Source of the DNA: Bryobacterales bacterium
GTDB taxonomy: Bacteria > Acidobacteriota > Terriglobia > Bryobacterales > Bryobacteraceae
Assembly: GCA_016789785.1 (NCBI GenBank)
Contig: JAEUQE010000012.1
Span: forward strand, 1 to 64,000
Direction: 5' to 3'
Length of the DNA: 64,000 bases
The position numbers and the translations under genes were made by a program. Below the pieces are notes generated by a model. That model saw only the letters and a program-made list of their open reading frames with translations. It did no database searches and was not told where the DNA came from. Shown piece by piece: positions 51,646 to 60,534 of this stretch; position 1 is the stretch's first letter, and every line of letters begins with the position of its first letter.

Positions 51646-53001
51646 ATGACGCAGTTGAGCGAGGCCATTGCCCGCTACCACAAGATCCTGGAATCGGAAC
51701 CGTTCAAGGACCTCGCCTGGACGGAGGCCCTCCGCAAGCGGATGGAGGAGTCCGGCCTGATCGTGTCCGCACGGCCGGTTTGCCCTGTTCTTCGCCCGCA
51801 CTTCCTCACCGCGCGCCAGTACGCGAACCTGGTGAAGAACTCCGAGAGCCTGATGGCCTCCATCGACCGTGTGAAGCAGATGGCGCTGTCGACGCCTGCG
51901 CTTCAAGCCCGGATGGAACTGCTGCCCGCCGAGAAGATGCTTGCGTCCATCGACCCGGGCTACCGTTACCTCTCGGTCTCCTCGCTGCTCGAAACCAGCC
52001 TGTCCAACGGCCACATGCACTTTCTCGATTACGAGGCCGACACTCCCATGGGGCTGGCCTATTCCGAGGTGCTCACCAGCCTGTTTCTGGAAACCGGGCC
52101 GGTGAAGGAGTTCCGCAAACGCTACAATCTGACCAAACTGGCGGGCCCCAAAGTACTCCTGAATTCGTTGCTCAAGGCGTTCAAGGAGTTTGGAAACCGG
52201 AAGCAGCCGCGGATCGCCATCGTGGAATTGAAGCAGCCCTTCCAAACCACGGAATCGGCAGAGTATCTGCTGCTGGCCGAAGCGTTCCGCAGACTCGGCT
52301 ATGAAGCGGAAGTAATCAATCTCGATCAGTTGGAATACAAGAACGGCATTCTGCGGAAGGGCGATTTCACGGTGGACCTGGTGTACCGCTGCGTGCGGGT
52401 ATCCGATTTCCTGTTCCGCTACGATCTCACTCACCCACTGGTGCGCGCCTACAAGGATCGCGCCATCTGCATGGTGAACAGTTTCCGCGCCGAATTAGCC
52501 CGCAAGAAAGCGATTTTCGACTTACTCACGGACGATTCACTTACTCATGGCTTCCCGGCCGCCGAGAAGAAGGTAATCCGGGAGTCGATCCCCTGGACGC
52601 GGGTGGTGCAGCAGACAACGACGACTTATGGCGATCAGCGCGTGGACCTGATGGAATTCATCCAACGCAACCGCCAGACGCTGGTGCTGCGCCCGAACGA
52701 TGACGCTTCCGATCTGCACGAGTATCGCGGCTGGGAAGTGGACGATACGGGCTGGGATCGCGCCATGAAGACGGCCTTGCGGCACCCCTACGTGGTGCAG
52801 CAGAAAACCGATCCGTCGACGGCGGTGTTCCCGGTCATGCAATGGGGCTCCGTGGAGATGAAGACGGTTCGGGTGGACGTGCTGCCGCATCACTTCCTGG
52901 GGCGGGTGCAAGGCGCATCGTCGTGGATTTCTTCGGTGGAATCGAACCGGTTCTCCACGCTGAATGGCATCACGCCGACCTTCGTGATCGATCCCAAGTA
53001 A
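51646..53001 (+). CDS. circularly permuted ATP-grasp-like protein
   Basis: About 451 residues. The pattern resembles glutathionylspermidine-synthase-type or circularly permuted ATP-grasp proteins: KILESEPFKDLAWTEALRKR at the start, VELKQPFQTTESAEYLLLA, ICMVNSFRAELARKKAIFDL, VLRPNDDASDLHEYRGWEV and YVVQQKTDP near the end. They join an amine or acid to a carboxylate with ATP, but no substrate can be read. I chose ATG at 51646 because the protein body begins there; no Shine-Dalgarno is seen and 51556 is an alternative. The DUF1697 gene starts 12 bases downstream. Confidence 0.65.
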   Translation: MTQLSEAIARYHKILESEPFKDLAWTEALRKRMEESGLIVSARPVCPVLRPHFLTARQYANLVKNSESLMASIDRVKQMALSTPALQARMELLPAEKMLASIDPGYRYLSVSSLLETSLSNGHMHFLDYEADTPMGLAYSEVLTSLFLETGPVKEFRKRYNLTKLAGPKVLLNSLLKAFKEFGNRKQPRIAIVELKQPFQTTESAEYLLLAEAFRRLGYEAEVINLDQLEYKNGILRKGDFTVDLVYRCVRVSDFLFRYDLTHPLVRAYKDRAICMVNSFRAELARKKAIFDLLTDDSLTHGFPAAEKKVIRESIPWTRVVQQTTTTYGDQRVDLMEFIQRNRQTLVLRPNDDASDLHEYRGWEVDDTGWDRAMKTALRHPYVVQQKTDPSTAVFPVMQWGSVEMKTVRVDVLPHHFLGRVQGASSWISSVESNRFSTLNGITPTFVIDPK

Positions 53002-53012
53002 GCCACCTCCCC

Positions 53013-53552
53013 ATGTCCGGGAAAATCAGCCGCAGATACATCGCATTCTTGCGCGCCATTAACGTTGGCGGGCACAGGGTGAAGATGGACCGCCTGCGTG
53101 CCTTATTCGAGGAGCTGCGATTCCGCAACGTGGAGACGTTCATCGCTTCGGGCAATGTGATTTTCGAAACCGCGTCCACGGAACCGGACGCCCTGGAGCG
53201 GCGCATTGGGAAGCACCTGGAAAAGGCGCTCGGCTACGCGGTGGCGGTCTTTCTGCGCACACCCGACGAACTGGTGGCAATCGCGGCCTATGTACCGTTC
53301 CCGGATGAGGACATGAGCGCTGGCGGACTCCATGTCGTGTTTCTCGGGGCCACGCCGGACGCGGCATTCACGGCTGCCGTGAATGCCTTCCACACCCCGG
53401 CGGATCGCTTCCACGTGCATGGTCGCGAAATTTACTGGTATTGCCGGACAAAATTCAGTGAATCTCTCGGGTTTCCTGATGTGGCGAAGAAGACTCCAGC
53501 GACGGCACGGAATATCAACATGGTGCGCAAGTTGGCGGTTAAATACGTGTAG
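53013..53552 (+). CDS. DUF1697 family protein
   Basis: A 179-residue cytoplasmic protein with the family pattern YIAFLRAINVGGHRVKM near the start, ETFIASGNVIFE, and the C-terminal NMVRKLAVKYV. Function is unknown. It begins 12 bases after the ATP-grasp-like gene and is likely translated with it. Confident family call; no functional inference. Confidence 0.88.
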   Translation: MSGKISRRYIAFLRAINVGGHRVKMDRLRALFEELRFRNVETFIASGNVIFETASTEPDALERRIGKHLEKALGYAVAVFLRTPDELVAIAAYVPFPDEDMSAGGLHVVFLGATPDAAFTAAVNAFHTPADRFHVHGREIYWYCRTKFSESLGFPDVAKKTPATARNINMVRKLAVKYV

Positions 53553-53696
53553 CACTCGCGCGAGAAGACCATCAACCCGGTTCCAGAGGGCGGACTGGAT
53601 GTGGCCACCATTCCCCGCATTCCCCGAGGGCATGCGCTCGCTTCGGCATCCCGCACTGAATGTGGGCCGTGGCGTGCGACTCCCGGATGCCGCTGT

Positions 53697-54274
53697 CTAT
53701 CTGTTTCCAACGGGGATCTCAAGCCGCACTGCGCCAAAGCAGGAAACCTGTCTGCTGACGAGCAGACGATCGTTCTCGATGACAAGTACGGCGTACTCGC
53801 CCGGTGGCAAAGCCTCGAATGCGAACGACCCGTCGGCTCCAACCGCCACTTCCTCGGTGTCGTGCTGGTTCAGTAACGCGGTGAGCCTCACCCAAAGACT
53901 GCCTCGACGGTCCCCACTGGTCCGTATCTTACCGTGAATCGACGGCTGAACTTGCAGGCCGGAAAGCCGGGAAACATTCAGTCCCAGCCGGAATCGTTTC
54001 GTGCCGCCGTCCAGGCGCAACACCGTGGATCGTTTCGCGAATCCTGGAGCGTGAACATGGACAGGTAGAGTGATGGCGCCAGTTTCACTGGGTGGCCCGA
54101 CGGCCCTCGAATCGCCTTGCCGCCGCGCGACAGATCCACGAATTCAAGCTCCGCCTCGATCCTCTCGTTGAGAACGGTGACCGTATCAATGGTTGCCGCC
54201 AGGGCTTCGACCGATGCCTGCGGCGCTGCTTCCGCGGATGCGAAGGCGGCCGCCAATAGAACCCAATGCTTCAT
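53697..54274 (-). pseudogene. exported carboxypeptidase-regulatory-like protein gene with a frameshift
   Basis: From ATG 54274 (preceded by AAGGAG) the first frame codes a signal peptide and DTVTVLNERIEAELEFVDLS, GGKAIR. At a GGG run near 54114 the correct continuation is in the next frame: AVGPPSETGAITLPVHVHA, PGFAKRSTVLRLDGG, and a carboxypeptidase-regulatory-like domain (GSFAFEALPPGEYAVLV) ending at 53697. So one gene is split by a one-base shift, either a real mutation or a sequencing error. Repaired, it is about 190 residues. Confidence 0.65.
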
Positions 54275-54493
54275 ACACTATCTCCTTGGAGGGCGAAGTC
54301 CCATGGCCGGGAGAGCCGCGTTTCCCGGTTTTCCCGGTACACACGCAGGTTATCAAGAAGTGTTTCCTGGCGATCTTGGCGATTTAGTTGATCGGCGCCC
54401 ATACTGTAGCCCTGACCAACTGGCGGGTGACATGGGGTACTTGGCGGGAATCCCCTACCCAATCGCTGTTCCGATTGCTATCCTGATATGCGC

Positions 54494-54871
54494 ATGACCC
54501 TTCGACGTTCTCTTGCCGCCCTGATTCTTGCCGCCGGATTGGTGAGCGCCTCCGGCCGTGCGGATGCCCAGACACAGCCCGCCAGCATCGATTCGCCGGC
54601 CGTCTTCGACGTTCGCAATGGCGATCAGCAGGGCAAGTTGATGTTCAAGGAAACAGAACTCGCCTTCGAGTCCCTCACCGACGCACGCCAATCGCGCAAC
54701 TGGAAGTATGCCGAGATCCGCGAGGTCTCCAAGCGCAAAAAGAATCTCCGCGTGCGGCCCTTCAAAGGCAGCACCTACGACTTCCAATTCAAGAAGTCTC
54801 AGGAACGAGACAAGATCTACGACATGATCGCATCGCGCGTGCTCGCGGCGCGGCAAGGCGCGAAGAAATAG
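54494..54871 (+). CDS. small exported protein of unknown function
   Basis: A 125-residue protein with a signal peptide (ending ASGRADAQ) and a compact domain: KLMFKETELAFES, WKYAEIREVSKRKKN and FKGSTYDFQFKKSQERDKIYD. The order of strands then a terminal helix suggests a PH- or GRAM-like fold, which I infer. TATCCT ends 9 bases before this ATG; a second ATG is at 54488. Nothing nearby explains its role. Confidence 0.65.
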   Translation: MTLRRSLAALILAAGLVSASGRADAQTQPASIDSPAVFDVRNGDQQGKLMFKETELAFESLTDARQSRNWKYAEIREVSKRKKNLRVRPFKGSTYDFQFKKSQERDKIYDMIASRVLAARQGAKK

Positions 54872-54898
54872 ACGCCCTCCGGGCCACCCGATTCGTCA

Positions 54899-54994
54899 GT
54901 GCACCTTGTGTTCAGAAGTCTTTCCCGCCGTCACGTCTTGCTGGCGGCGGCAGGCGCCACATCCGGATCAATGCCACGCAGCCGGTATTCGTAA
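54899..54994 (+). pseudogene. possible remnant of a Tat-signal protein
   Basis: A 31-codon plus-strand frame begins GTG and reads HLVFRSLSRRHVLLAAAGA, the shape of a twin-arginine signal peptide, then ends at TAA. Nothing downstream continues it. Too short for a firm call. Confidence 0.25.
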
Positions 54995-55110
54995 TCTGAC
55001 TGGCACCGGTTCAAGACCGCCCGAATCTACTCCCCTTCTCGAAGCTTCTCAAATTTGCCTGGCCCACGAACCGGAACGCCATGGTCATCGGTTCCATCAG
55101 CCCATGGCGC

Positions 55111-55133
55111 CTCCCTCCATTGAGATGAGGGAG
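55111..55133. terminator. hairpin between convergent genes
   Basis: CTCCCTC (55111-55117) pairs with GAGGGAG (55127-55133) across a nine-base loop, 240 bases after the 54494 gene and before the convergent CcmH-like gene. It could stop either transcript; no clear T-tract. Confidence 0.4.
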
Positions 55134-55194
55134 TAGTTTCGCCCCGCCGCCAACCTCCCGTACGGGACGTTTCAGCCGCATCCGCGGTTCCCCG

Positions 55195-55605
55195 TCACCA
55201 GTCCACTTCGCGGCGTGCGTCGGGATACTGCGCCGTCAAGTCAGCGGGCCCTGCCTTCGCAACGCGGTTCCGCTGCAGAAATCGAATCACTGCGACCGCG
55301 CCCAAACCCAAGGCGAACAAGGGCATCAGGCGCAGCCACACGGACGACTTGCCGCGCGGCTCCCGGAGTATCCGTTCGCCATAGCGGGCGACGTAGTGAT
55401 TCACGATCTCGGTCTCACTTTTCCCTTCCGCCACCAGTCGGGCCACATCGGCTCGCAGCTCATCGGCCGTGGGCGAGCGGTGCACGGCCAGATTCTCTCG
55501 CCAGCAACACGGCGCCAGAAACCTCTCCTGAACGGAGCGCGCACGCCCAGAGGCGCCGGCCGCCTGCATCGCAAGAAGAATCAAGAAAGAAGACAACCAT
55601 CGCAT
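55195..55605 (-). CDS. CcmH-like cytochrome c biogenesis protein with adjacent cysteines
   Basis: A 136-residue protein: signal peptide, then the short soluble CcmH/CycL domain and one transmembrane helix near the end (LMPLFALGLGAVAVIRFL). Typical CcmH has LRCXXCQ; here the site is FLAPCCWREN with Cys33 and Cys34 adjacent. EIVNHYVARYGERILREPRG matches the family helix. In other bacteria it reduces apocytochrome c for haem attachment. No other ccm gene is nearby, yet this window codes several c-type cytochromes. Confidence 0.75.
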   Translation of the reverse strand: MRWLSSFLILLAMQAAGASGRARSVQERFLAPCCWRENLAVHRSPTADELRADVARLVAEGKSETEIVNHYVARYGERILREPRGKSSVWLRLMPLFALGLGAVAVIRFLQRNRVAKAGPADLTAQYPDARREVDW

Positions 55606-55817
55606 CGCAGGATTCCTTTCCGTCCGGGGAACGTAGTCAACCTTTCGCCCCGGCCACTACCCTTCACGATTCCACCTGCCGCGCGATGAAATCGAATGAG
55701 AACGATCGCCAGACGCCGCCGGTCACACTGCCCGATTGCGAACCGGAGACCCGGCTCTGCCTCGGGTACTCCTGCCGCCAGCGAGTCAGGCGACGGGGGA
55801 GCGACTGGTTTCGGGCG

Positions 55818-56273
55818 TCAACCTACATGGTTCCGGCTAAGCCGGGCTGGGGAGCCCTGCGAGCCGGTAAGGAGAGAAGGGCTTCCGGAGTGAGGGGGTG
55901 GACGTTGCCACATCGGTGCGTCTGTCTGGCTTGAGTAGACCGCCGAAGCCCGGCGCTCCGCCTTTCCGGCGTGGGCGCGGCTCCATGGCGCACTCCCGGG
56001 TTCGACGGTCCGGCCGGCCGACTGCGCCGCACTGGCCGGCGCGACCCGGCACCCTTCGCGGCAGACGGCCGCTTTCCAGGCGGCGGGTTCTGTGGATTGC
56101 TTCTTTTTGCAGCAGCAGTCGCGATTGCGGGAGCATTTCATCGCGCAGGCTTTGCCGGCACCCGGCCACGCCGCCGCCAACGGCGCGAACGTCGCACACA
56201 GAAAGTGGACCAGCAGCAACAGGCTTGTGCCCCGCCGTGTCACCCACTGCCGACTTGCACCTGTCCAATGCAT
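55818..56273 (-). CDS. cysteine-rich exported small protein
   Basis: About 151 residues: N-terminal hydrophobic signal (TSLLLLVHFLCATFAPLAAA), then a cysteine cluster (CAMKCSRNRDCCCKKK, with Cys43, 47, 53, 54, 55) and CREGC (71, 75), then a tail of low complexity. Similar small Cys/Lys-rich proteins occur in acidobacterial genomes, but I do not know a function; metal binding is an inference. I chose ATG 56273 because it gives the signal sequence. Confidence 0.55.
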   Translation of the reverse strand: MHWTGASRQWVTRRGTSLLLLVHFLCATFAPLAAAWPGAGKACAMKCSRNRDCCCKKKQSTEPAAWKAAVCREGCRVAPASAAQSAGRTVEPGSAPWSRAHAGKAERRASAVYSSQTDAPMWQRPPPHSGSPSLLTGSQGSPARLSRNHVG

Positions 56274-56544
56274 CGCCGTCGTGTTGAAGATACCATGTTT
56301 TCCGGCGGGAACTGAATCCCGAATCGATGCAACATCGCGTTGCCAGCCCAATGGCACGCCCCGCGGAAACTTGCGAGCCGTTCAAGACCCAGCTCTTTGC
56401 TGCCATCGAAAGCGAAACCGCAACTCGTTCGTGATTTTGATTGACTGTTCTGTCACGAATTGAGGATGCGGATTCCACAGCCTTGCCCCGGCCTCGCGCC
56501 GGCACCTGTGCCCGCATCCGGACCCCGGCTCACGGCCGCCGGGA

Positions 56545-57462
56545 CTACCGCGTGAAGCGCCCGCTGGTCTCCGGCAGACGCATCCGCTCGAACCGCGCGG
56601 GAGCGTCGGGATGCCAGAACACGGTCATCAGCGCCAGTGCGACGAACAGCAGCAGCGTGATGATCGGCCAGATCCACCGTGTCTCGCGGAAATCCTGTTG
56701 CGGCATCGGATCCACGGGTGCGGCCAGCAACCGGTAGGCCGGCGGCGCCTTGCCCCAGAAGGACTCCATGGCGGCCATCATTCGCTGGAAACGCGCATCA
56801 CTTACCCGCGCGGCATTGCCCACCGCGTCCACCTTGCGATTGCAGGTCTCAAGTTGCCGTTCGAGCGCCCCGATCCGCTGCGTGAGCGCGGTCTCCAGCT
56901 CCCGCAGCGACTTCACGGGATCCACCACCAGAGGCTTGGATTCGCGCCGGTCGCGGAACAGCCGCCGCCCGCCCACGGTGCCATCCTGCATCGACGGCAG
57001 AGGCGCGCCTGCGCCATTTTCTCCCACCGCCTTGGCCAGCATGCGGATGTCGTTGGCGATGCGGATTGCGTCGCGCCGCGACAGACAGCGCCACTCGGCC
57101 GGCTCCTTCTCTTCATCGGTCTGGAAGATGCCAAAACCGATCAACTCATCTTCTCCGATCGCATCGGCGATTTGCGTAAACTGCGCGATCGTGGTCTGGC
57201 GGAGGGAGGTGGAGCCGTTGAACGCCTCTCCAAAGGCGCGGACCTGTTCGATGGAAACCGGCCGTGTGTACTCGGCGGTGAAGTTGAGAGATTCGCTGTC
57301 GAAGTCGGCGGCCATCCAATCCGCCGGCTCGGTGGCGATTTGCACGTCCTCGGCAAGTAAGTTGAGAAACTTTTGTGTTTCTTCGACAACACTTACCATT
57401 TTCGCCATGGGAACGCCGGATTCCCGCCGGTTTAATTCCACTCGTATGCGCAGGCGAGCCAT
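56545..57462 (-). CDS. uncharacterised protein with C-terminal membrane anchor
   Basis: A 305-residue protein, alpha-beta at first (MARLRIRVELNRRESGVPM; TEPADWMAADFDSESLNF; EEPAEWRCLSRRDAIRIAND in similar pattern), with a coiled-coil-like stretch around residues 190-235 (KSLRELETALTQRIGALERQ) and one transmembrane helix near residue 275 (IIWPIITLLLF-type). Starts immediately after the TPR gene stop, with no bases between. I do not recognise a family. It probably forms a complex with the TPR protein. Confidence 0.65.
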   Translation of the reverse strand: MARLRIRVELNRRESGVPMAKMVSVVEETQKFLNLLAEDVQIATEPADWMAADFDSESLNFTAEYTRPVSIEQVRAFGEAFNGSTSLRQTTIAQFTQIADAIGEDELIGFGIFQTDEEKEPAEWRCLSRRDAIRIANDIRMLAKAVGENGAGAPLPSMQDGTVGGRRLFRDRRESKPLVVDPVKSLRELETALTQRIGALERQLETCNRKVDAVGNAARVSDARFQRMMAAMESFWGKAPPAYRLLAAPVDPMPQQDFRETRWIWPIITLLLFVALALMTVFWHPDAPARFERMRLPETSGRFTR

Positions 57463-58326
57463 TTACTTTCCCCCTGCCGCGGAAGGGTCCGCTGTTGGGC
57501 TTGCGGCGAACGGCGCGCCATTGAAACCGGCGCCGCGTATCCCCGCCAGCAACCGTTCGGTGGCCACGCTGAAGTTATGCTGCGCCTCCAACGAGCCGGG
57601 CGCAAGCACCATGATCTGATCGCAGTATCGTGCCAGCGACTGGAAGTCGCCGTGGTACAACGCCACGCTCGCCAGACCCTGCAACGCGGCGATCGAGTGT
57701 GGATCGAGCGCAAGGAGCCTCTGCGAATAATGAGTCAGAGCCTGTAAGTCGCCAGCGGCTGCGGCAAGCGCAATCAGATTCTGGATCACGTCCGGATGCG
57801 CGGGGTCGGATTCCAGTAAGTTTTCGTAAGCGGAACGCGCCTCTTCGAACCGGCTGAGTAAGTGGAGTGCCGTTGCCCTGCCCAAACAAGCCTGTGCCCA
57901 CGGCGCCTTGCCCGCAATGCCATGGGTGCGGGACCGTTCAAACGCCGTCAGCGCTTCGGCGGGCATCTGCGATTCCAGCAGACAAACACCCAGCGCCGCC
58001 CAGGCATCGGGACGGTTCCGGTCAAGCCGGAGGGCTCGTTGCAAGGCGCTGGCCGCGCCTTCCCATTTCGCGGTGCGCAGAAGCGCCAGCCCGAGATTGT
58101 AGTGCCCATCGCCGCAGTCCGGCTCGGCGGTTACCAGGGCCGTGAAACTCAGCGCCGCCTCCTGAAATCGTCCCAAGGCAAATTCAATCTCTCCCCGTAA
58201 GGCATAGACCTGGGCGTCCACGGTCTCCGAGCCGGCCAGGGTGGCCAGTGCCTCCTCGGCGCGCCCGGAGTCCCAGAGCGTCTCCGCCAGGTCAACCCGT
58301 TCGGCAGGTGTGATTCTCCCGTTCAT
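57463..58326 (-). CDS. TPR-repeat protein
   Basis: A 287-residue soluble protein made of about seven tetratricopeptide repeats, for example GHYNLGLALLRTAKWEGAAS, DAWAALGVCLLESQMPAEAL and PDVIQNLIALAAAAGDLQA. TPRs mediate protein contacts. The ATG at 58326 is 5 bases after the stop of a small upstream gene, and the stop is directly followed by the next gene. The set looks like one operon of unknown purpose. Confidence 0.8.
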   Translation of the reverse strand: MNGRITPAERVDLAETLWDSGRAEEALATLAGSETVDAQVYALRGEIEFALGRFQEAALSFTALVTAEPDCGDGHYNLGLALLRTAKWEGAASALQRALRLDRNRPDAWAALGVCLLESQMPAEALTAFERSRTHGIAGKAPWAQACLGRATALHLLSRFEEARSAYENLLESDPAHPDVIQNLIALAAAAGDLQALTHYSQRLLALDPHSIAALQGLASVALYHGDFQSLARYCDQIMVLAPGSLEAQHNFSVATERLLAGIRGAGFNGAPFAASPTADPSAAGGK

Positions 58327-58331
58327 CAGCG

Positions 58332-58610
58332 TCACGTGGATGTCCCCGAACCGTCGCGATCCATCTTCGGCACCACCATCGCCCAGCGTGCGGGCTCCTC
58401 GGCGGGCTGCGCGTCCGGCCAATCCACCGTTGGCCAATCCGCCACTGGCACTGCGGAAGTTTCCGCCCGATTCACGCTGGCGGGAGCGGGCATCAGGCCT
58501 GTAATCAAGGAGTTCCAGGAGACGTGGATCCGGAACGGAATGGGCGCGGACGCACGGGTGCCAGCGGGGTCGGGGGAGAATGTGTCGGTCCTTGAAACTG
58601 CGCCAGCCAT
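58332..58610 (-). CDS. small hypothetical protein, Pro/Ser/Thr-rich
   Basis: A 92-residue frame with good third-position GC and AGGAACAGAGAA-type purine-rich sequence before its ATG. It reads FRIHVSWNSLITGLM and SAVPVADWPTVDWPDAQ. No signal peptide or membrane helix. Its stop is 5 bases before the TPR start, so it may be the first gene of the set 58610-56545. I do not recognise it, and it may be an artefact. Confidence 0.45.
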   Translation of the reverse strand: MAGAVSRTDTFSPDPAGTRASAPIPFRIHVSWNSLITGLMPAPASVNRAETSAVPVADWPTVDWPDAQPAEEPARWAMVVPKMDRDGSGTST

Positions 58611-58722
58611 GGCTTCTCTGTTCCTTCTCCTTGCGTCATTCAGCGCACGAAAGTAGTACCGATGTATCGGCAGTCTGCTCGCTGAGCAGTAGGGGGTGCG
58701 AGCCCCGGCCGCCGCAAAGCCT

Positions 58723-59523
58723 TCAATCCATGAAGAATGGAGTGCTCGCACCGCAGTGTGGGCATCGAAAGACCCGCAGCAGGAACACCCTATCCACGGC
58801 CCCGGAGGCCAACAGTTCCGCGGCTGGCGACCCGCTGCCACAACGCACGCACACGTTCCGCCACGTCGCGGTGTTGATTGGCGCCGGAGCCGCGCCGAAG
58901 TACAGCGCCCAGCCATAGATGCTGAGCCGAGTCCCAAACCAGCGATCGAGGCTTCGTGACGCAAGGACGTACGACCAAAGGGTCCACTCCGCCCCTCCAC
59001 CAAGGATCGCCAATCGGAGCGGCGTCCTGCCGTTTCGATGATTCTGGTTCAGATAAGACAACGACGAGCAGAGCGGCTTGGTCGCGACATGCCGGAGTCC
59101 GGAGGTCTTTTCGATCAACCTCGCGACCTCCGCCTCGGTCCGAAAAGCGTTTACGTGCCCGCCGCCGCGCGCCAACCACCGGTAGAGCCGGTCGGTAAAC
59201 GTGGTGGCGTCGGGCACCGCGACATAAACCGCGCCATCGGGCCGGGTAACCCGGGCCAATTCGCCGAGCACCGCGCCGAGATTCACGAAATGCTCCATCG
59301 AATGATTGGAAATCACGGCGTGAAACGCGGCGTCGCGGAATGGCAGATGGGCGGCATCGGCGACCACCCGAGCCGCCCGCGTCTCCGCTACCTGCAGGCG
59401 TCCCGGCTGAATGTCCAGCCGGACCACCGTCGCCGCGGTCGCCTCAGGCGGAAAGCTTCCGGAGGCGCAACCCAGATCGAGGACGGCGGATTCCCGCGGA
59501 AGTTGCCGGAGAATTTCGTGCAT
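58723..59523 (-). CDS. SAM-dependent methyltransferase with C-terminal zinc-binding end
   Basis: A 266-residue class I methyltransferase. SAM-binding motif VLDLGCASGSFPP, acidic second strand VVRLDIQPG, DAAHLPF, and the motif IV-like region DAAFHAVISNHSMEHF. It then adds a C-terminal stretch with CVRCG and CPHCG, a possible zinc ribbon. Substrate unknown. Genes of this type often methylate small molecules, glycans or proteins. Confidence 0.85.
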   Translation of the reverse strand: MHEILRQLPRESAVLDLGCASGSFPPEATAATVVRLDIQPGRLQVAETRAARVVADAAHLPFRDAAFHAVISNHSMEHFVNLGAVLGELARVTRPDGAVYVAVPDATTFTDRLYRWLARGGGHVNAFRTEAEVARLIEKTSGLRHVATKPLCSSLSYLNQNHRNGRTPLRLAILGGGAEWTLWSYVLASRSLDRWFGTRLSIYGWALYFGAAPAPINTATWRNVCVRCGSGSPAAELLASGAVDRVFLLRVFRCPHCGASTPFFMD

Positions 59524-59710
59524 CTCGCACCCCGTTGCGGACTGCTTTCGGACGGAATTTCGACCCAGGCGCTGATGGAAAGGATAGCACTTCGGGCCAG
59601 CACGCGCCTTCGCTCGCTTTCGGCTCTCGGCTCGGGCTCTCGGCTTTCAGGCCAGGGCCGAAAGCCCCGTAGTACTCATGCCGCCCGAGTTCTTGCCGAT
59701 AAGCAGCGTC

Positions 59711-60145
59711 ATGGATCGGAATCCGAACACGAACTCCCATTCGAGCGACCTGCTTTCGCAAGTCCTCCAGATGACCGACGCCAATCGCGTCGACTTCCTG
59801 ATCGAGAGCCGCACCTATGAAGTGCTGCTGAAGGCGGTGCCGCCGTTCGCACCCAAGTGCACCTTGTTTGAAGACAGCGATCCGTGGAAAGTGTCGCTAT
59901 GGACGGCGGACCGGCCCGAGGACATTCGCGCCACGCTTGTTACGATTCGCGAGTTACTGGTTCCCGCGGGTTACAAGGACATGGGCATGCCACGTTACAT
60001 CGCGGCGCTCGCTGCCACGCAGATTAATGGCGAACCCGCATTCCCCGAGTTATCCACCGCGATTGAGACGATTCGCCGTGTCAGCGATCCCACTTACTGG
60101 AAAGCGGTGGCGGGGCAGATGGAAGGGCAACTGGTCGCCGTTTGA
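59711..60145 (+). CDS. uncharacterised soluble protein
   Basis: A 144-residue protein without a signal peptide. It reads LLSQVLQMTDANRVDFLIES, LKAVPPFAPKCTLFED, and ELSTAIETIRRVSDPTYW. No motif is recognised. Start at 59711 is tentative; ATG at 59678 would add 11 residues. It stands alone before a 600-base gene-poor stretch. Confidence 0.6.
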   Translation: MDRNPNTNSHSSDLLSQVLQMTDANRVDFLIESRTYEVLLKAVPPFAPKCTLFEDSDPWKVSLWTADRPEDIRATLVTIRELLVPAGYKDMGMPRYIAALAATQINGEPAFPELSTAIETIRRVSDPTYWKAVAGQMEGQLVAV

Positions 60146-60266
60146 CGCAAGGCTTCGGCGCAGACTCAGTTCTACGCGCCGGCAGCCGCGTGAACACACC
60201 CTGAAGCTTCACGGAACTCGCGTGGGGTTGCCTGCGACGGCACAGAATAAGTGCTTCCCGCAGATG

Positions 60267-60303
60267 GGCGGACCGTCCTTCGCCTCCTGGCCGGTGGTCC
60301 GCC
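60267..60303 (+). terminator. hairpin after the 59711 gene
   Basis: GGCGGACC (60267-60274) pairs with GGTCCGCC (60296-60303) across a 21-base loop, about 120 bases after the stop of the upstream gene. No T-tract follows. Confidence 0.35.
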
Positions 60304-60534
60304 GGACGGGAAATCTTGAGGAGTACCCCGGCCTGGAACCCTCTTGCCTGCGCGGGTGCTTGCGGCTTGCCGCCGCTCCTGCGAGGGAACGGGGGGCCGC
60401 TCCCCCGCTCCGCGAGAGGGCCGCGCCGTCTGCCCACCCCGCTCGTGACTCCGGAATGAGTAGTCTCTCCCTGCGCGGGTTGGATCGACAGAGTGAAATC
60501 GAAAGATCCGCACGCTGGCCCTGAGGACGCGAAG

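Larger units (their letters stand above)
54872..55194. other. gene-poor stretch
   Basis: Apart from the Tat-like remnant (54899-54994) and the hairpin (55111-55133), I see no gene or repeat here. Confidence 0.5.

Noticed and set aside
58336..58656. 106-codon plus-strand frame
   Set aside because: It overlaps the better-supported small minus-strand gene and lacks a ribosome site or family match.
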